DNA of 64,000 nucleotides from Liolophura sinensis (GCF_032854445.1 NC_088296.1:23157544-23221543); one strand, 5' to 3'. Positions 9,501 through 23,888 are shown, counted from the first letter of the stretch. Notes: generated by a model not told the origin, from the letters alone. Made by a program: numbers and translations.

Positions 9501-12039
9501 CACACTTTGTCTATGCCTGTCCCATCATACATGACACCTAATAACCCCAGTACATACACACTTTGTCCAGGCCTGTCCATCATACATGACACCCAATAAC
9601 CCCAGTACATACACAGTTTTGTCCAGGCCTGTCCATCATACATGACACCTACCTATTAACCCCAGTACATACACAGTTTGTCCAGGCCTGTCCATCATAC
9701 ACAAACATATTAACCCCAGTACATACACAGTTTGTCCAGGCCTGTCCATCATATCAGACACCTATTGACCCCAGTACATACACACTTTGTCCAGGCCTGT
9801 CCATCATACACGAACATAATAACCCCAGTACATACACACTTTGTCCAGGCCTGTTCATCATACATGACACCTAATAACCCCAGTACATACACAGATTGTC
9901 CAGGCCTGTCCATCACACATGACACCTGATAACCCCAGTACATACAAAGTTTGTCCAGGCCTGTACATCACACATGACACCTATTTATCCAGTACATACA
10001 CACTTTGTCAGGCCTGTCCATCATACATGACACCTATTACCCCAGTACATACACACTTTGTCCAGGCTTGTCCATCACACATGACACCTAATAATCCCAG
10101 TACATACACAGTTTGTCCAGGCCTGTCCATCATACACGAACATATTACCCCCAGTACATACACAGTTTGTCCAGGCCTGTCCATCATATCAGACACCTAT
10201 TAACCCCAGTACATACACACTTTGTCCAGGCCTGTCCATCATACACGAACATAATAACCCCAGTACATACACACTTGTCCAGGCCTGTCCATCATACATG
10301 ACACCTAATAACCCCAGTACATACACAGATTGTCCAGGCCTGTCCATCACACATGACACCTATTAACCCCAGTACATACACAGTTTGTCCAGGCCTGTCC
10401 ATCATACATGAACATAATAACCCCAGTACATACACACTTTGTCCAGGCCTGTCCATCACACATGACACCTACTAACCCCAGTACATACACAGATTGTCCA
10501 GGCCTGTCCATCATACACGAACCTAATAACCCAGTACATACACAGTTTGTCCAGGCCTGTCCATCACACATGACACCTAATAATCCCAGTACATACACAG
10601 TTTGTCAGGCCTGTCCATCATACACGAACATATTAACCCCAGTACATACACAGTTTGTCCAGGCCTGTCCATCATATCAGACACCTATTAACCCCAGTAC
10701 ATACACACTGTGTCCAGCCTGTCCATCATACATGACACCCAATAACCCCAGTACATACACAGTTTGTCCAGGCATGTCAATCATACATGACACCTATTAA
10801 CCCCAGTACATACACAGTTTGTCCAGGCCTGTCCATCATACATGGACACCTATTAACCCCAGTACATACACACTTTGTCCAGGCCCTGTCCATCACACAT
10901 GACACCTAATAACCCCAGTACATACACAGTTTGTCCAGGCCTGTCCATCATATCAGACACCTATTAACACCAGTACATACACACTTTGTCCAGGCCTGTC
11001 CATCATACACGACATAATAACCCCAGTACATACACACTTTGTCCAGGCCTGTCCATCATACATGACACCTAATAACCCCAGTACATACACAGATTGTCCA
11101 GGCCTGTCCATCACACATGACACCTATCAATCCCAGTACATACACACTTTGTCTATGCCTGTCCATCATACATGACACCTAATAATCCCAGTACATACAC
11201 AGTTTGTCCAGGCCTGTCCATCATACATGACACCCAATAACCCCAGTACATACACAGTTTGTCCAGGCCTGTCAATCATACATGACACCTATTAACCCCA
11301 GTACATACACAGTTTGTCCAGGCCTGTCCATCACACATGACACCTATTAACCCCAGTACATACACAGTTTGTCCAGGCCTGTCCATCATACACAAACATA
11401 TTAACCCCAGTACATACACAGTTTGTCCAGGCCTGTCCATCATATCAGACACCTATTGACCCCAGCACATACACACTTTGTCCAGGCCTGTCCATCATAC
11501 ACGAACATAATAACCCCAGTACATACACACTTTGTCCAGGCCTGTTCATCATACATGACACCTAATAACCCCAGTACATACACAGATTGTCCAGGCCTGT
11601 CCATCACACATGACACCTGATAACCCCAGTACATACAAAGTTTGTCCAGGCCTGTACATCACACATGACACCTATTTATCCCAGTACATACACACTTTGT
11701 CCAGGCCTGTCCATCATACATGACACCTATTAACCCCAGTACATACACACTTTGTCCAGGCTTGTCCATCACACATGACACCTAATAATCCCAGTACATA
11801 CACAGTTTGTCCAGGCCTGTCCATCATACACGAACATATTAACCCCAGTACATACACAGTTTGTCCAGGCCTGTCCATCATATCAGACACCTATTAACCC
11901 CAGAACATACACACTTTGTCCAGGCCTGTCCATCATACACGAACATAATAACCCCAGTACATACACACTTTGTCCAGGCCTGTCCATCATACATGACACC
12001 TAATAACCCCAGTACATACACAGTTTGTCCAGGCCTGTC

Positions 12040-15000
12040 CATCACACATGACACCTAATAACCCCAGTACATACACAGTTTGTCCAGGCCTGATCATCAC
12101 ACATGACACCTAATAATCCCAGTACATACACACTTTGTCCAGGCCTGTCCATCATACATGACACCTAATAACCCCAGTACATACACAGTTTGTCCAGGCC
12201 TGTCCATCATACACGAACATATTAACCCCAGTACATACACAGTTTGTCCAGGCCTGTCCATCATATCAGACACCTATTAACCCCAGTACATACACACTTT
12301 GTCCAGGCCTGTCCATCATACACGAACATAATAACCCCAGTACATACACACTTTGTCCAGGCCTGTCCATCATACATGACACCTAATAACCCCAGTACAT
12401 ACACAGATTGTCCAGGCCAGTCCATCATACATGACACCTAATAACCCCAGTACATACACACTTTGTCCAGGCCTGTCCATCACACATCACACCTATTAAC
12501 CCCAATACATACTCAGTTTGTTCAGGCCTGTCCATCATAAATGACACCTAATAACCCCAGTACATACTCAGTTTGTACAGGCCTGTCCATTACACATGAC
12601 ACCTAATAATCCCAGTACATGCACAGTTGCTCCAGGCCTGTCCATCACACATGACCCCTAATAACCCTAGTGCATACACAGTTTGTCCACACCTGTCCAT
12701 GTCCAGGCCTGTCCATCATACATGACACCTAATAATCCCAGTAGGCCTATATACTCAGTTTGTCCAGGCCTGTCCATCACACATGACACCTAATAACCCC
12801 AGTACATACACAGTTTGTCCAGGCCTGTCCATCACACATGACACCTAATAACCCCAGTACATACACAGTTGGTCTAGGTCTATCCATCACACATGACATC
12901 TAATAATCCCAGTACATACACACTTTGTCCAGGCCTGTCCATCACACATGACACCTATTAACCCTAGTACATACACACCTTAACCTGGCCTGTCCATCAT
13001 ACATGACACCTAATAACCCCAGTACATACACAGTTTGTCCAGGCCTGTCCATCACACATGACACCTATTAACCCCAGTACATACTCAGTTTGTCCAGGCC
13101 TGTCCATCACACATGACACCTTATAATCCCAGTAGTTACACAGTTTGTCCAGGCCTGTCCATCATACACGAACATAAAATCCCCAGTACATACACAGTTT
13201 GTCCAGGCCTGTCCATAATATCAGACACCTATTAACCCCAGTACATACACACTTTGTCCAGGCCTGTCCATCATACACGAACATAATAACCCCAGTACAT
13301 ACACACTTTGTCCAATCCTGTCCATCATACATGACACCTAATAACCCCAGTACTTACACAGATTGTCCAGGCCTGTCCATCACACATGACACTTATTAAC
13401 CCCAGTACATACACAGTTTGTCCAGGCCTGTACATCACACATGACACCTAATAATCCCAGTACATACACACTTTGTCCAGGCTTGTCCATCATACATGAC
13501 ACCTAATAACCCCAGTACATATACAGTTTGTCCAGGCCTGTCCATCATAAATAACACCTAATAACACCAGTAGATACTCAGTTTGTCCAGGCCTGTCCAT
13601 TACACATGACACCTTATAATCCCAGTACATACACAGTTGCTCCAGGCCTGTCCATCACACATGACCCCTAATAACCCTAGTGCATACACAGTTTGTCCAC
13701 ACCTGTCCATGTCCAGGCCTGTCCATCACACATGACACCTTATAATCACAGTATATACTCAGTTTGTCCAGGCCTGTCCATCACACATGACACCTAATAA
13801 CCCCAGTACATACACAGTTTGTCCAGGCCTATCCATCACACATGACACCTAATAACCCCAGTACATACACAGTTGGTCTAGGTCTGTCCATCACACATGA
13901 CACCTAATAATCCCAGTACATACACACTTTGTCTAGGCCTGTCCATTACACATGGCACCTATTAACCCTAGTACATACACACCTTAGCCAGGCCTGTCCA
14001 TCATACATGACACCTAATAACCCCAGTACATACACAGTTTGTCCAGGCCTGTCCATCACACATGACATCTATTAACCCCAGTACATACTCAGTTTGTCCA
14101 GGCCTGTACATCAAACATGACACCTAATATTCCCAGTACATACACAGTTGCTCCAGGCCTGTCCATCACACATTACATGTGATAACCCCAGTACATAGGC
14201 TACACACTTTGCCCAGGCCTGTCTATCATACATCACATTTAATATCCCTAGTGCATACACAGTTTGTCCAGGCCTGTCCATAACACATGACACCTAATAA
14301 CCCCAGTACATACACAGTTTGTCCAGGCCTGTCTATCATACATCACATTTAATAACCCTAGTGCATAAACAGTTTGTCCAGGCCTGTCCATCACACATGA
14401 CACCTATTAACTCCAGTACATACTCAGTTTGTCCAGGTCTGTCCATCACACATGACACCTATTAACCCCAGTACATACACACTTTGTCCTTGCCTGTCCA
14501 TCATACATGACACCTATTAACCCCAGTACATACACAGTTTGTACAGGCCTGTCCATTACACATGACACCTAATAATCCCAGTACATACACAGTTGCTCCA
14601 GGCCTGTCCATCACACATGACCCCTATTAACCCTAGTGCATACACAGTTTGTCCACACCTGTCCATGTCCAGGCCTGTCCATCATACATGACACCTAATA
14701 ATCCCAGTAGGCCTATATACTCAGTTTGTCCAGGCCTGTCCATCACACATGACACCTAATAACCCCAGTACGTACACAGTTTGCCCAGGCCTGTCCATCA
14801 CACATGACACCTAATAACCCCAGTACATACACAGTTGGTCTAGGTCTATCCATCACACATGACACCTAATAACCCCAGTACATACACAGTTTGTCCAGGC
14901 CTGTCCATCATACATGACACCCAATAACCCCAGTACATACACACTTTGTCCAGGCCTGTCCATCACACATGACACCTATTAACCCTAGTACATACACACC

Positions 15001-15180
15001 TTAACCTGGCCTGTCCATCAAACATGACACCTAATAACCCCAGTACATACACAGTTTGTCCAGGCCTGTCCATTACACATGACACCTATTAACCCAGTAC
15101 ATACTCCGTTTGTCCAGGCCTGTCCATTACACATGACACCTTATAATCCCAGTAGTTACACAGTTTGTCCAGGCCTGTCC
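12040..15180. repeat. Higher-order repeat block 1 within the 55-bp satellite
   Basis: Distinctive variant units recur in the same order about 3517-3519 bp later, for example the CCTGATCATC unit at 12089 and 15608, the CCATAATATCAG unit at 13211 and 16728, and the ACATTACATGTGATAACC unit at 14167 and 17684. The period is about 64 basic units. A third, partial copy follows from about 18.7 to 20.2 kb with about four extra units inserted. Confidence 0.85.
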
Positions 15181-15559
15181 ATCATACACGAACATAATAA
15201 CCCCAGTACATACACAGTTTGTCCAGCCTGTCATCATACACGAACATATTAACCCCAGTACATACACAGTTTGTCCAGGCCTGTCCATCATATCAGACAC
15301 CTATTAACCCCAGTACATACACACTTTGTCCAGGCCTGTCCATCATACACGAACATATAACCCCAGTACATACACACTTTGTCCAGGCCTGTCCATCATA
15401 CATGACACCTAATAACCCCAGTACATACACAGATTGTCCAGGCCAGTCCATCATACATGACACCTAATAACCCCAGTACATACACACTTTGTCCAGGCCT
15501 GTCCATCACACATCACACCTATTAACCCCAATACATACTCAGTTTGTCCAGGCCTGTCC

Positions 15560-18500
15560 ATCACACATGACACCTAATAACCCTAGTACATACACAGTTT
15601 GTCCAGGCCTGATCATCACACATGACACCTAATAATCCCAGTACATACACACTTTGTCCAGGCCTGTCCATCATACATGACACCTAATAACCCCAGTACA
15701 TACACAGTTTGTCCAGGCCTGTCCATCATACACGAACATATTAACCCCAGTACATACACAGTTTGTCCAGGCCTGTCCATCATATCAGACACCTATTAAC
15801 CCCAGTACATACACACTTTGTCCAGGCCTGTCCATCATACACGAACATAATAACCCCAGTACATACACACTTTGTCCAGGCCTGTCCATCATACATGACA
15901 CCTAATAACCCCAGTACATACACAGATTGTCCAGGCCAGTCCATCATACATGACACCTAATAACCCCAGTACATACACACTTTGTCCAGGCCTGTCCATC
16001 ACACATCACACCTATTAACCCCAATACATACTCAGTTTGTCCAGGCCTGTCCATCATAAATGACACCTAATAACCCCAGTACATACTCAGTTTGTACAGG
16101 CCTGTCCATTACACATGACACCTAATAATCCCAGTACATGCACAGTTGCTCCAGGCCTGTCCATCACACATGACCCCTAATAACCCTAGTGCATACACAG
16201 TTTGTCCACACCTGTCCATGTCCAGGCCTGTCCATCATACATGACACCTAATAATCCCAGTAGGCCTATATACTCAGTTTGTCCAGGCCTGTCCATCACA
16301 CATGACACCTAATAACCCAGTACATACACAGTTTGTCCAGGCCTGTCCATCACACATGACACCTAATAACCCCAGTACATACACAGTTGGTCTAGGTCTA
16401 TCCATCACACATGACATCTAATAATCCCAGTACATACACACTTTGTCCAGGCCTGTCCATCACACATGACACCTATTAACCCTAGTACATACACACCTTA
16501 ACCTGGCCTGTCCATCATACATGACACCTAATAACCCCAGTACATACACAGTTTGTCCAGGCCTGTCCATCACACATGACACCTATTAACCCAGTACATA
16601 CTCAGTTTGTCCAGGCCTGTCCATCACACATGACACCTTATAATCCCAGTAGTTACACAGTTTGTCCAGGCCTGTCCATCATACACGAACATAAAATCCC
16701 CAGTACATACACAGTTTGTCCAGGCCTGTCCATAATATCAGACACCTATTAACCCCAGTACATACACACTTTGTCCAGGCCTGTCCATCATACACGAACA
16801 TAATAACCCCAGTACATACACACTTTGTCCAATCCTGTCCATCATACATGACACCTAATAACCCCAGTACTTACACAGATTGTCCAGGCCTGTCCATCAC
16901 ACATGACACTTATTAACCCCAGTACATACACAGTTTGTCCAGGCCTGTACATCACACATGACACCTAATAATCCCAGTACATACACACTTTGTCCAGGCT
17001 TGTCCATCATACATGACACCTAATAACCCCAGTACATATACAGTTTGTCCAGGCCTGTCCATCATAAATAACACCTAATAACACCAGTAGATACTCAGTT
17101 TGTCCAGGCCTGTCCATTACACATGACACCTTATAATCCCAGTACATACACAGTTGCTCCAGGCCTGTCCATCACACATGACCCCTAATAACCCTAGTGC
17201 ATACACAGTTTGTCCACACCTGTCCATGTCCAGGCCTGTCCATCACACATGACACCTTATAATCACAGTATATACTCAGTTTGTCCAGGCCTGTCCATCA
17301 CACATGACACCTAATAACCCCAGTACATACACAGTTTGTCCAGGCCTATCCATCACACATGACACCTAATAACCCCAGTACATACACAGTTGGTCTAGGT
17401 CTGTCCATCACACATGACACCTAATAATCCCAGTACATACACACTTTGTCTAGGCCTGTCCATTACACATGGCACCTATTAACCCTAGTACATACACACC
17501 TTAGCCAGGCCTGTCCATCATACATGACACCTAATAACCCCAGTACATACACAGTTTGTCCAGGCCTGTCCATCACACATGACATCTATTAACCCCAGTA
17601 CATACTCAGTTTGTCCAGGCCTGTACATCAAACATGACACCTAATATTCCCAGTACATACACAGTTGCTCCAGGCCTGTCCATCACACATTACATGTGAT
17701 AACCCCAGTACATAGGCTACACACTTTGCCCAGGCCTGTCTATCATACATCACATTTAATATCCCTAGTGCATACACAGTTTGTCCAGGCCTGTCCATAA
17801 CACATGACACCTAATAACCCCAGTACATACACAGTTTGTCCAGGCCTGTCTATCATACATCACATTTAATAACCCTAGTGCATAAACAGTTTGTCCAGGC
17901 CTGTCCATCACACATGACACCTATTAACTCCAGTACATACTCAGTTTGTCCAGGTCTGTCCATCACACATGACACCTATTAACCCCAGTACATACACACT
18001 TTGTCCTTGCCTGTCCATCATACATGACACCTATTAACCCCAGTACATACACAGTTTGTACAGGCCTGTCCATTACACATGACACCTAATAATCCCAGTA
18101 CATACACAGTTGCTCCAGGCCTGTCCATCACACATGACCCCTATTAACCCTAGTGCATACACAGTTTGTCCACACCTGTCCATGTCCAGGCCTGTCCATC
18201 ATACATGACACCTAATAATCCCAGTAGGCCTATATACTCAGTTTGTCCAGGCCTGTCCATCACACATGACACCTAATAACCCCAGTACGTACACAGTTTG
18301 CCCAGGCCTGTCCATCACACATGACACCTAATAACCCCAGTACATACACAGTTGGTCTAGGTCTATCCATCACACATGACACCTAATAACCCCAGTACAT
18401 ACACAGTTTGTCCAGGCCTGTCCATCATACATGACACCCAATAACCCCAGTACATACACACTTTGTCCAGGCCTGTCCATCACACATGACACCTATTAAC

Positions 18501-18700
18501 CCTAGTACATACACACCTTAACCTGGCCTGTCCATCAAACATGACACCTAATAACCCCAGTACATACACAGTTTGTCCAGGCCTGTCCATTACACATGAC
18601 ACCTATTAACCCCAGTACATACTCAGTTTGTCCAGGCCTGTCCATTACACATGACACCTTATAATCCCAGTAGTTACACAGTTTGTCCAGGCCTGTCCAT
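15560..18700. repeat. Higher-order repeat block 2 within the 55-bp satellite
   Basis: Near-identical to the block at 12040-15180, including its rare variant units, with only a few single-base differences by eye. This shows recent amplification of a long block in addition to unit-by-unit turnover. Confidence 0.85.
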
Positions 18701-21700
18701 TATTCACGAACATAAAAACCCCAGTACATACACAGTTTGTCCAGGCCTGTCCATCATATCAGACACCTATTAACACCAGTACATACACACTTTGTCCAGG
18801 CCTGTCCATTATACACGAACATAATAACCCCAGTACATACACACTTTGTCCAATCCTGTCCATCATACATGACACCTAATAACCCCAGTACTTACACAGA
18901 TTGTCCAGGCCTGTCCATCACACATGACACTTATTAACCCCTGTACATACACAGTTTGTCCAGGCCTGTACATCACACATGACACCTAATAATCCCAGTA
19001 CATACACACTTTGTCCAGGCTTGTCCATCATACATGACACCTAATAACCCCAGTACATACACAGTTTGTCCAGGCCTGTCCATCACACATGACACCTAAT
19101 AACCCCAGTACATACACAGATTGTCCAGGCCTGTCCATCACACATGATACCTACTAACCCCAGTACATACACAGTTTGTCCAGGCCTGTCCATCATACAT
19201 GACACCTAATAACCCCAGTACATACACACTTTGTCCAGGCCTGTCCATCACACATCACACCTATTAACCCCAGTACATACTCAGTTTGTCCAGGCCTGTC
19301 CATCATAAAAAACACCTAATAACACCAGTAGATACTCAGTTTGTCCAGGCCTGTCCATTATACATGACACCTTATAATCCCAGTACATACACAGTTGCTC
19401 CAGGCCTGTCCATCACACATGACCCCTAATAACCCTAGTGCATACACAGTTTGTCCACACCTGTCCATGTCCAGGCCTGTCCATCACACATGACACCTAA
19501 TAATCACAGTATATACTCAGTTTGTCCAGGCCTGTCCATCACACATGACACCTAATAACCCCAGTACATACACAGTTTGTCCAGGCCTATCCATCACACA
19601 TGACACCTAATAACCCCAGTACATACACAGTTGGTCTAGGTCTGTCCATCACACATGACACCTAATAATCCCAGTACATACACACTTTGTCTAGGCCTGT
19701 CCATTACACATGGCACCTATTAACCCTAGTACATACACACCTTAACCAGGCCTGTCCATCATACATGACACCTAATAACCCCAGTACATACACAGTTTGT
19801 CCAGGCCTGTCCATCACACATGACATCTATTAACCCCAGTACATACTCAGTTTGTCCAGGCCTGTACATCAAACATGACACCTAATATTCCCAGTACATA
19901 CACAGTTGCTCCAGGCCTGTCCATCACACATTACACCTGATAACCCCAGTACATAGGCTACACACTTTGCCCAGGCCTGTCTATCATACATCACATTTAA
20001 TATCCCTAGTGCATACACAGTTTGTCCAGGCCTGTCCATAACACATGACACCTAATAACCCCAGTACATACACAGTTTGTCCAGGCCTGTCTATCATACA
20101 TGACATTTAATAACCCTAGTGCATAAACAGTTTGTCCAGGCCTGTCCATCACACATGACACCTATTAACTCCAGTACATACTCAGTTTGTCCAGGTCTGT
20201 CCATCACACATGACACCTAATAACCCCAGTACATACACAGTTTGTCCAGGCCTGTCCATCATACATGACACCTATTAACCCCAGTACATACACAGTTTGT
20301 CCAGGCCTGTCCATCACACATGACACCTATTAACCCCAGTACATACACACTTTGTCCAGGCCTGTCAATCATACATCACACCTAATAACCCCAGTACATA
20401 CACAGTTTGTCCAGGCCTGTCCATCATACATGACACCTATTAACCCCAGTACATACACACTTTGTCCAGGCCTGTCAATCATACATCACACCTAATAACC
20501 CCAGTACATACACAGTTTGTCCAGGCCTGTCCATCATACATGACACCTATTAACCGCAGTACATACACACTTTGTCCAGGCCTGTCCATCATACATGACA
20601 CCTAATAACCCCAGTACATACACAGTTTGTCCAGGCCTGTCCATCATACATCACACCTAATAACCCCAGTACATACACAGTTTGTCCATGCCTGTCAATC
20701 ATACATCACACCTAATAACCCCAGTACATACACAGTTTGTCCAGGCCTGTCCATCATACATGACACCTATTAACCCCAGTACATACACACTTTGTCCAGG
20801 CCTGTCCATCATACATGACATCTAATAACCCCAGTACATGAACACTTTGTCCAGGCCTGTCCATCATACACGAACCTAATAACTCCAGTACATACACAGT
20901 TTGTCCAGGCCTGTCCATCACACATGACACCTGATAACCCCAGTACATACACAGTTTAGCCAGGCCTGTCCATCATACATGACACCTAATAACCCCAGTA
21001 CATACACACTTTGTCCAGGCCTGTCCATCACACATGACACCTAATAACCCCAGTACATACACAGATTGTCCAGGCCTGTCCATCATACATCACACCTATT
21101 AACCCCAGTACATACACAGTTTGTCCAGGCCTGTCCATCATACATGACACCTAATAACCCCAGTACATACACAGTTTGTCCAGGCCTGTCCATCATACAT
21201 GACACCTAATAACCCCAGTACATATACAGTTTGTCCAGGTCTGTCCATCATACACGAACATAATAACCCCAGTACATACACAGTTTGCCCAGGCCTGTCC
21301 TTTACACATGACACCTGATAACCCCAGTACATACACAGTTTGTCCAGGCCTGTCCATCATACACGACACTCAATAATCCCAGTACATACACAGTTTGTCC
21401 AGGCCTGTCTATCATACACGACACCTAATAACCCCAGTACATACACAGTTTGTCCAGGCCTGTCCATCATACACGACACCTAATAACCCCAGTACATACA
21501 CAGTTTGTCCAGGCCTGTCCATCATACAAAACACCTATTAGCCCCAGTACATATACAGCTTGTGCAGTCCTGTCCATCATACATGACACCTAATAACCCT
21601 AGTACATACACACTTTGTCCAGGCCTGTCCATCACACATGACACCTGATAACCCCAGTACATACACAGTTTGTGTATGTATGACATGTTATACATGACAA

Positions 21701-22020
21701 CTATTAACCGCAGTTTGTCCAGGCCTGTCCAGGCCTGTCCATCACACATGACACCTATTAACCCCAGTACATACTCAGTTTGTCCAGGCCTGTCCATCAT
21801 ACATGACACCTAATAACCCCAGTACATACACAGTTTGTCCAGGCCTGTCCATCACACATGACACCTAATAACCCCAGTACATACACAGTTTGTCCAGGCC
21901 TGTCCATCATACATGACACCTAATAACCCCAGTACATACACAGTTTGTCCAGGCCTGTCCATCATACATAACACTTAATAACCCCAGCACACATACAATT
22001 AGTGGAGGCCTGTTCATGAA

Positions 22021-22457
22021 TAAAGGGGCCATGTAATAAATAAATCATGAGCTAAGATAATCTTTAATTTTTAGAAAACGCATAGGTCTTTTTATGCAAA
22101 CAGAAGCATATGTACAAAGGCATATTCAATTGACATTTAGCCTGTTCCCTGAGTGAAAAGTTTGGATTATAAAAATGTGGAAAATCATGAGAAATATTGC
22201 AAGCTCAAAAACTGTTCAGTCTCTGCATCCAGTGAGGGGAATGTGTGTACCACACTTGGAAGACCTATCTGAAATAGTTTTGAGACAATGAGCCCATAAA
22301 GAATTAACACTGACCCGCGTTTTGCTAATTCTTACTAAGATCTTTTGGAACTTAATATTGCATGCAGTGTTTTTAGACAGCATTTTTCTGTCCGTGGTTA
22401 ATCAGTCGATTCCTTTCTCAGTGAACAGAAAACCCTACATAAACTTAAATCACTTAC
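22021..22457. other. No gene recognised
   Basis: Single-copy-looking sequence between the satellite end and the ankyrin exon at 22458-22555; presumably intronic if the ankyrin exons once formed one gene. Confidence 0.45.
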
Positions 22458-22555
22458 TTTGTCATGAACAATGAGATTGGCGCCCTTTTCCTCCAGCAGA
22501 CGGACAACTTCAAGATGACCATTGAAAGCTGCATATGTAAGGGTGTAGGCCCTTC
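22458..22555 (-). pseudogene. Ankyrin-repeat exon, 98 bp, one-base deletion
   Basis: The exon is bounded by a good acceptor (AACCTCAG) and a perfect GTAAGT donor. Its 98 bp are one fewer than the family's 99. The first eight codons in one frame give EGPTPLHM; the rest, AAFNGHLEVVRLLEEKGANL then IVHDK, is in the next frame. The fit is best explained by loss of one base near the LAA position. A continuous frame also exists that reads AYTLTYAAFNGHLEVVRLL, so a shifted acceptor could rescue it, but the TPLH motif would then be lost. Confidence 0.65.
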
Positions 22556-23097
22556 CTGAGGTTGGTAACATCAATACATCACATATCTGACGTCCAATAT
22601 CTGCATGTATAGAATTTGCTTTGAGATACATAGACTACATTCCCAGTTCAGCTTACACATTAACCGTTCTGAATCGTAACATTTATTAACCTGGAACTCG
22701 ACCCGTCCCCTGCGCTATACTCAAAGAATCGAAGTAAAACATCATTATTTTATTCACAACAGTCGTTTATTGTGACCTCGGCTGTTTGTTAAAAGAAAAC
22801 TGAAAGATCAGGCTAGGACAATAAATAAACTATCACAAGATTATCTCTTCCTGGACGATGCCGTATGAGGCCAACTCGAATTTTATATGGCCGTCAGCGA
22901 AAATTGGCTTCCCATCTATGCGCGAGATATGCTTGTATTTATTGTTACATTATTGTTTTCATTATTCACAAATCACTAGCTGCTAAGGAGACAAAATTAA
23001 TGTAAGATTAAAAGACACGTGTTTGTGCCACAGTGCTTAAACTTCTTGTTGAAGACAGCGCACAAGAAACGACCGAGTTCAGGTCAGTGACGAGAAG

Positions 23098-23205
23098 GTT
23101 GACGCCTTTGCATTCAACAGCTCTGATGGCACCTTTCTCACCCAGCAGACGATTAACATCAGCATGACCACTCAGAGCTGCTGAATGCAAAGGCGTCAAC
23201 CTCCT
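23098..23205. repeat. Inverted repeat within the ankyrin exon
   Basis: The arm at about 23098-23131 (GGTTGACGCCTTTGCATTCA then ACAGCTCTGA) and the arm at about 23172-23202 (its reverse complement, with one or two mismatches) are separated by about 40 bp. The eight bases AGGTTGAC / GTCAACCT are shared with the exon's original 3' part and would have served as microhomology. Confidence 0.85.
23107..23205 (-). pseudogene. Ankyrin-repeat exon with templated inverted insertion
   Basis: After a good acceptor (CTCCGCAG) the minus strand reads RRLTPLHSAALSGHADV, then NRLLGEKGA. The normal loop is interrupted by eight foreign codons (IRAVECKG) before VNLLVTD. Those 24 bases are the reverse complement of the exon's own start (see the inverted repeat at 23098-23205). 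No convincing donor follows, because the neighbouring intron has been deleted relative to the 2.7-kb copy. The call as an ankyrin exon is firm; a functional one is unlikely. Confidence 0.75.
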
Positions 23206-23614
23206 CTGCGGAGGAGATATGTAACACCGATATTTCTCACTCATTATCCCATATTATAACAAATACATCTGTTTCCGTTTCTTTAAGTGACGAGGAAAAA
23301 TTGACCATCATTTAGATGTAGCATGTATATTTTAAAGAGACATATTGCCGATGGCGAATAATCGTGCTCCTATTTTTAACGCTATCTATATAGAGTTAGG
23401 AATTAAAAGATGTTACCGAATTGGGTGGACAACCGAAAATCAGTTTTAAAAAGTCTCCAATCGACCATCAATGCACTCGTTGCTGTATTTAGAAACATGT
23501 CCGAAAATTTACTTTTTAAACTTGGTTACCACCGCTTGTAGAGAAGCCGAAGGGAGATATTTGGTGAACAAAGTATTGTCTTGTAGTTAAGCAGCCTACC
23601 AGGTAAATTCAGTA

Positions 23615-23888
23615 CTTTTGGCTTTCATTTATTTATTTATTTATTTGATTGGTGTTTTACGCCGCACTCAAGAATATTTCACTTACACGACGACGGTCAG
23701 CATTATGGTGGGTAGAAACCGGGCAGAGCCCGGAGAGAAACTCCCGACCATCCGCAGGTTGCTTCAGACCTTCTCACGTACGACCGAAGAGGAAGCCAGC
23801 ATGAGCTGGACTTGAACTCACAGTGACCGCATTGGTGAGAGGCTCCTTGGTCATTCCGCTTGGCTAGCGCGCTATCCAACTGGAGTGC
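23615..23888 (-). mobile_element. SINE, near full length with tRNA-like head
   Basis: Read on the minus strand it begins with a tRNA-like head holding an A-box-like TAGCGCGCTAGCC and a B-box-like GAGTTCAAGTCC. It continues through the GCAACCTGCGGATGG body, CTCTGCCCGG and GCCGTCGT-like stretches and CACTTATACGACG-like core, and ends GTAAAACACCAATCAAATAA plus an (AAAT)n tail. RNA polymerase III would transcribe it from the head, and a LINE would mobilise it. This is the reference copy for the other fragments in the window. Confidence 0.88.

Larger units (their letters stand above)
6524..22020. repeat. Satellite array, 55-bp unit, about 280 units
   Basis: Each unit contains CCCAGTACATACACAG and TTTGTCCAGGCCTGTCCATC, and units repeat every 55 bp over 15.5 kb. 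Two main variants alternate, one with CATACATGACACC and the other with CATACACGAACATA before the TAATAACC join. Several units carry one- or two-base indels, for example near 9240, 9660 and 10715, and the 12.7-kb region has a unit with an inserted GGCCTATATACTC. Many short open frames on both strands come from the repeat (three units are 165 bp) and are not genes. It sits within the ankyrin-exon region, between the exons at 6.1 and 22.5 kb. Confidence 0.97.

Noticed and set aside
6524-22020. Dozens of 60- to 130-codon open frames on both strands
   Set aside because: They repeat the same peptide (for example SRPVHHIRHLLTP) because of the 55-bp satellite and are broken by indels between units.
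23800-23888. tRNA gene on the minus strand
   Set aside because: The A- and B-box-like motifs belong to the SINE head, which runs straight into the SINE body. There is no complete cloverleaf.
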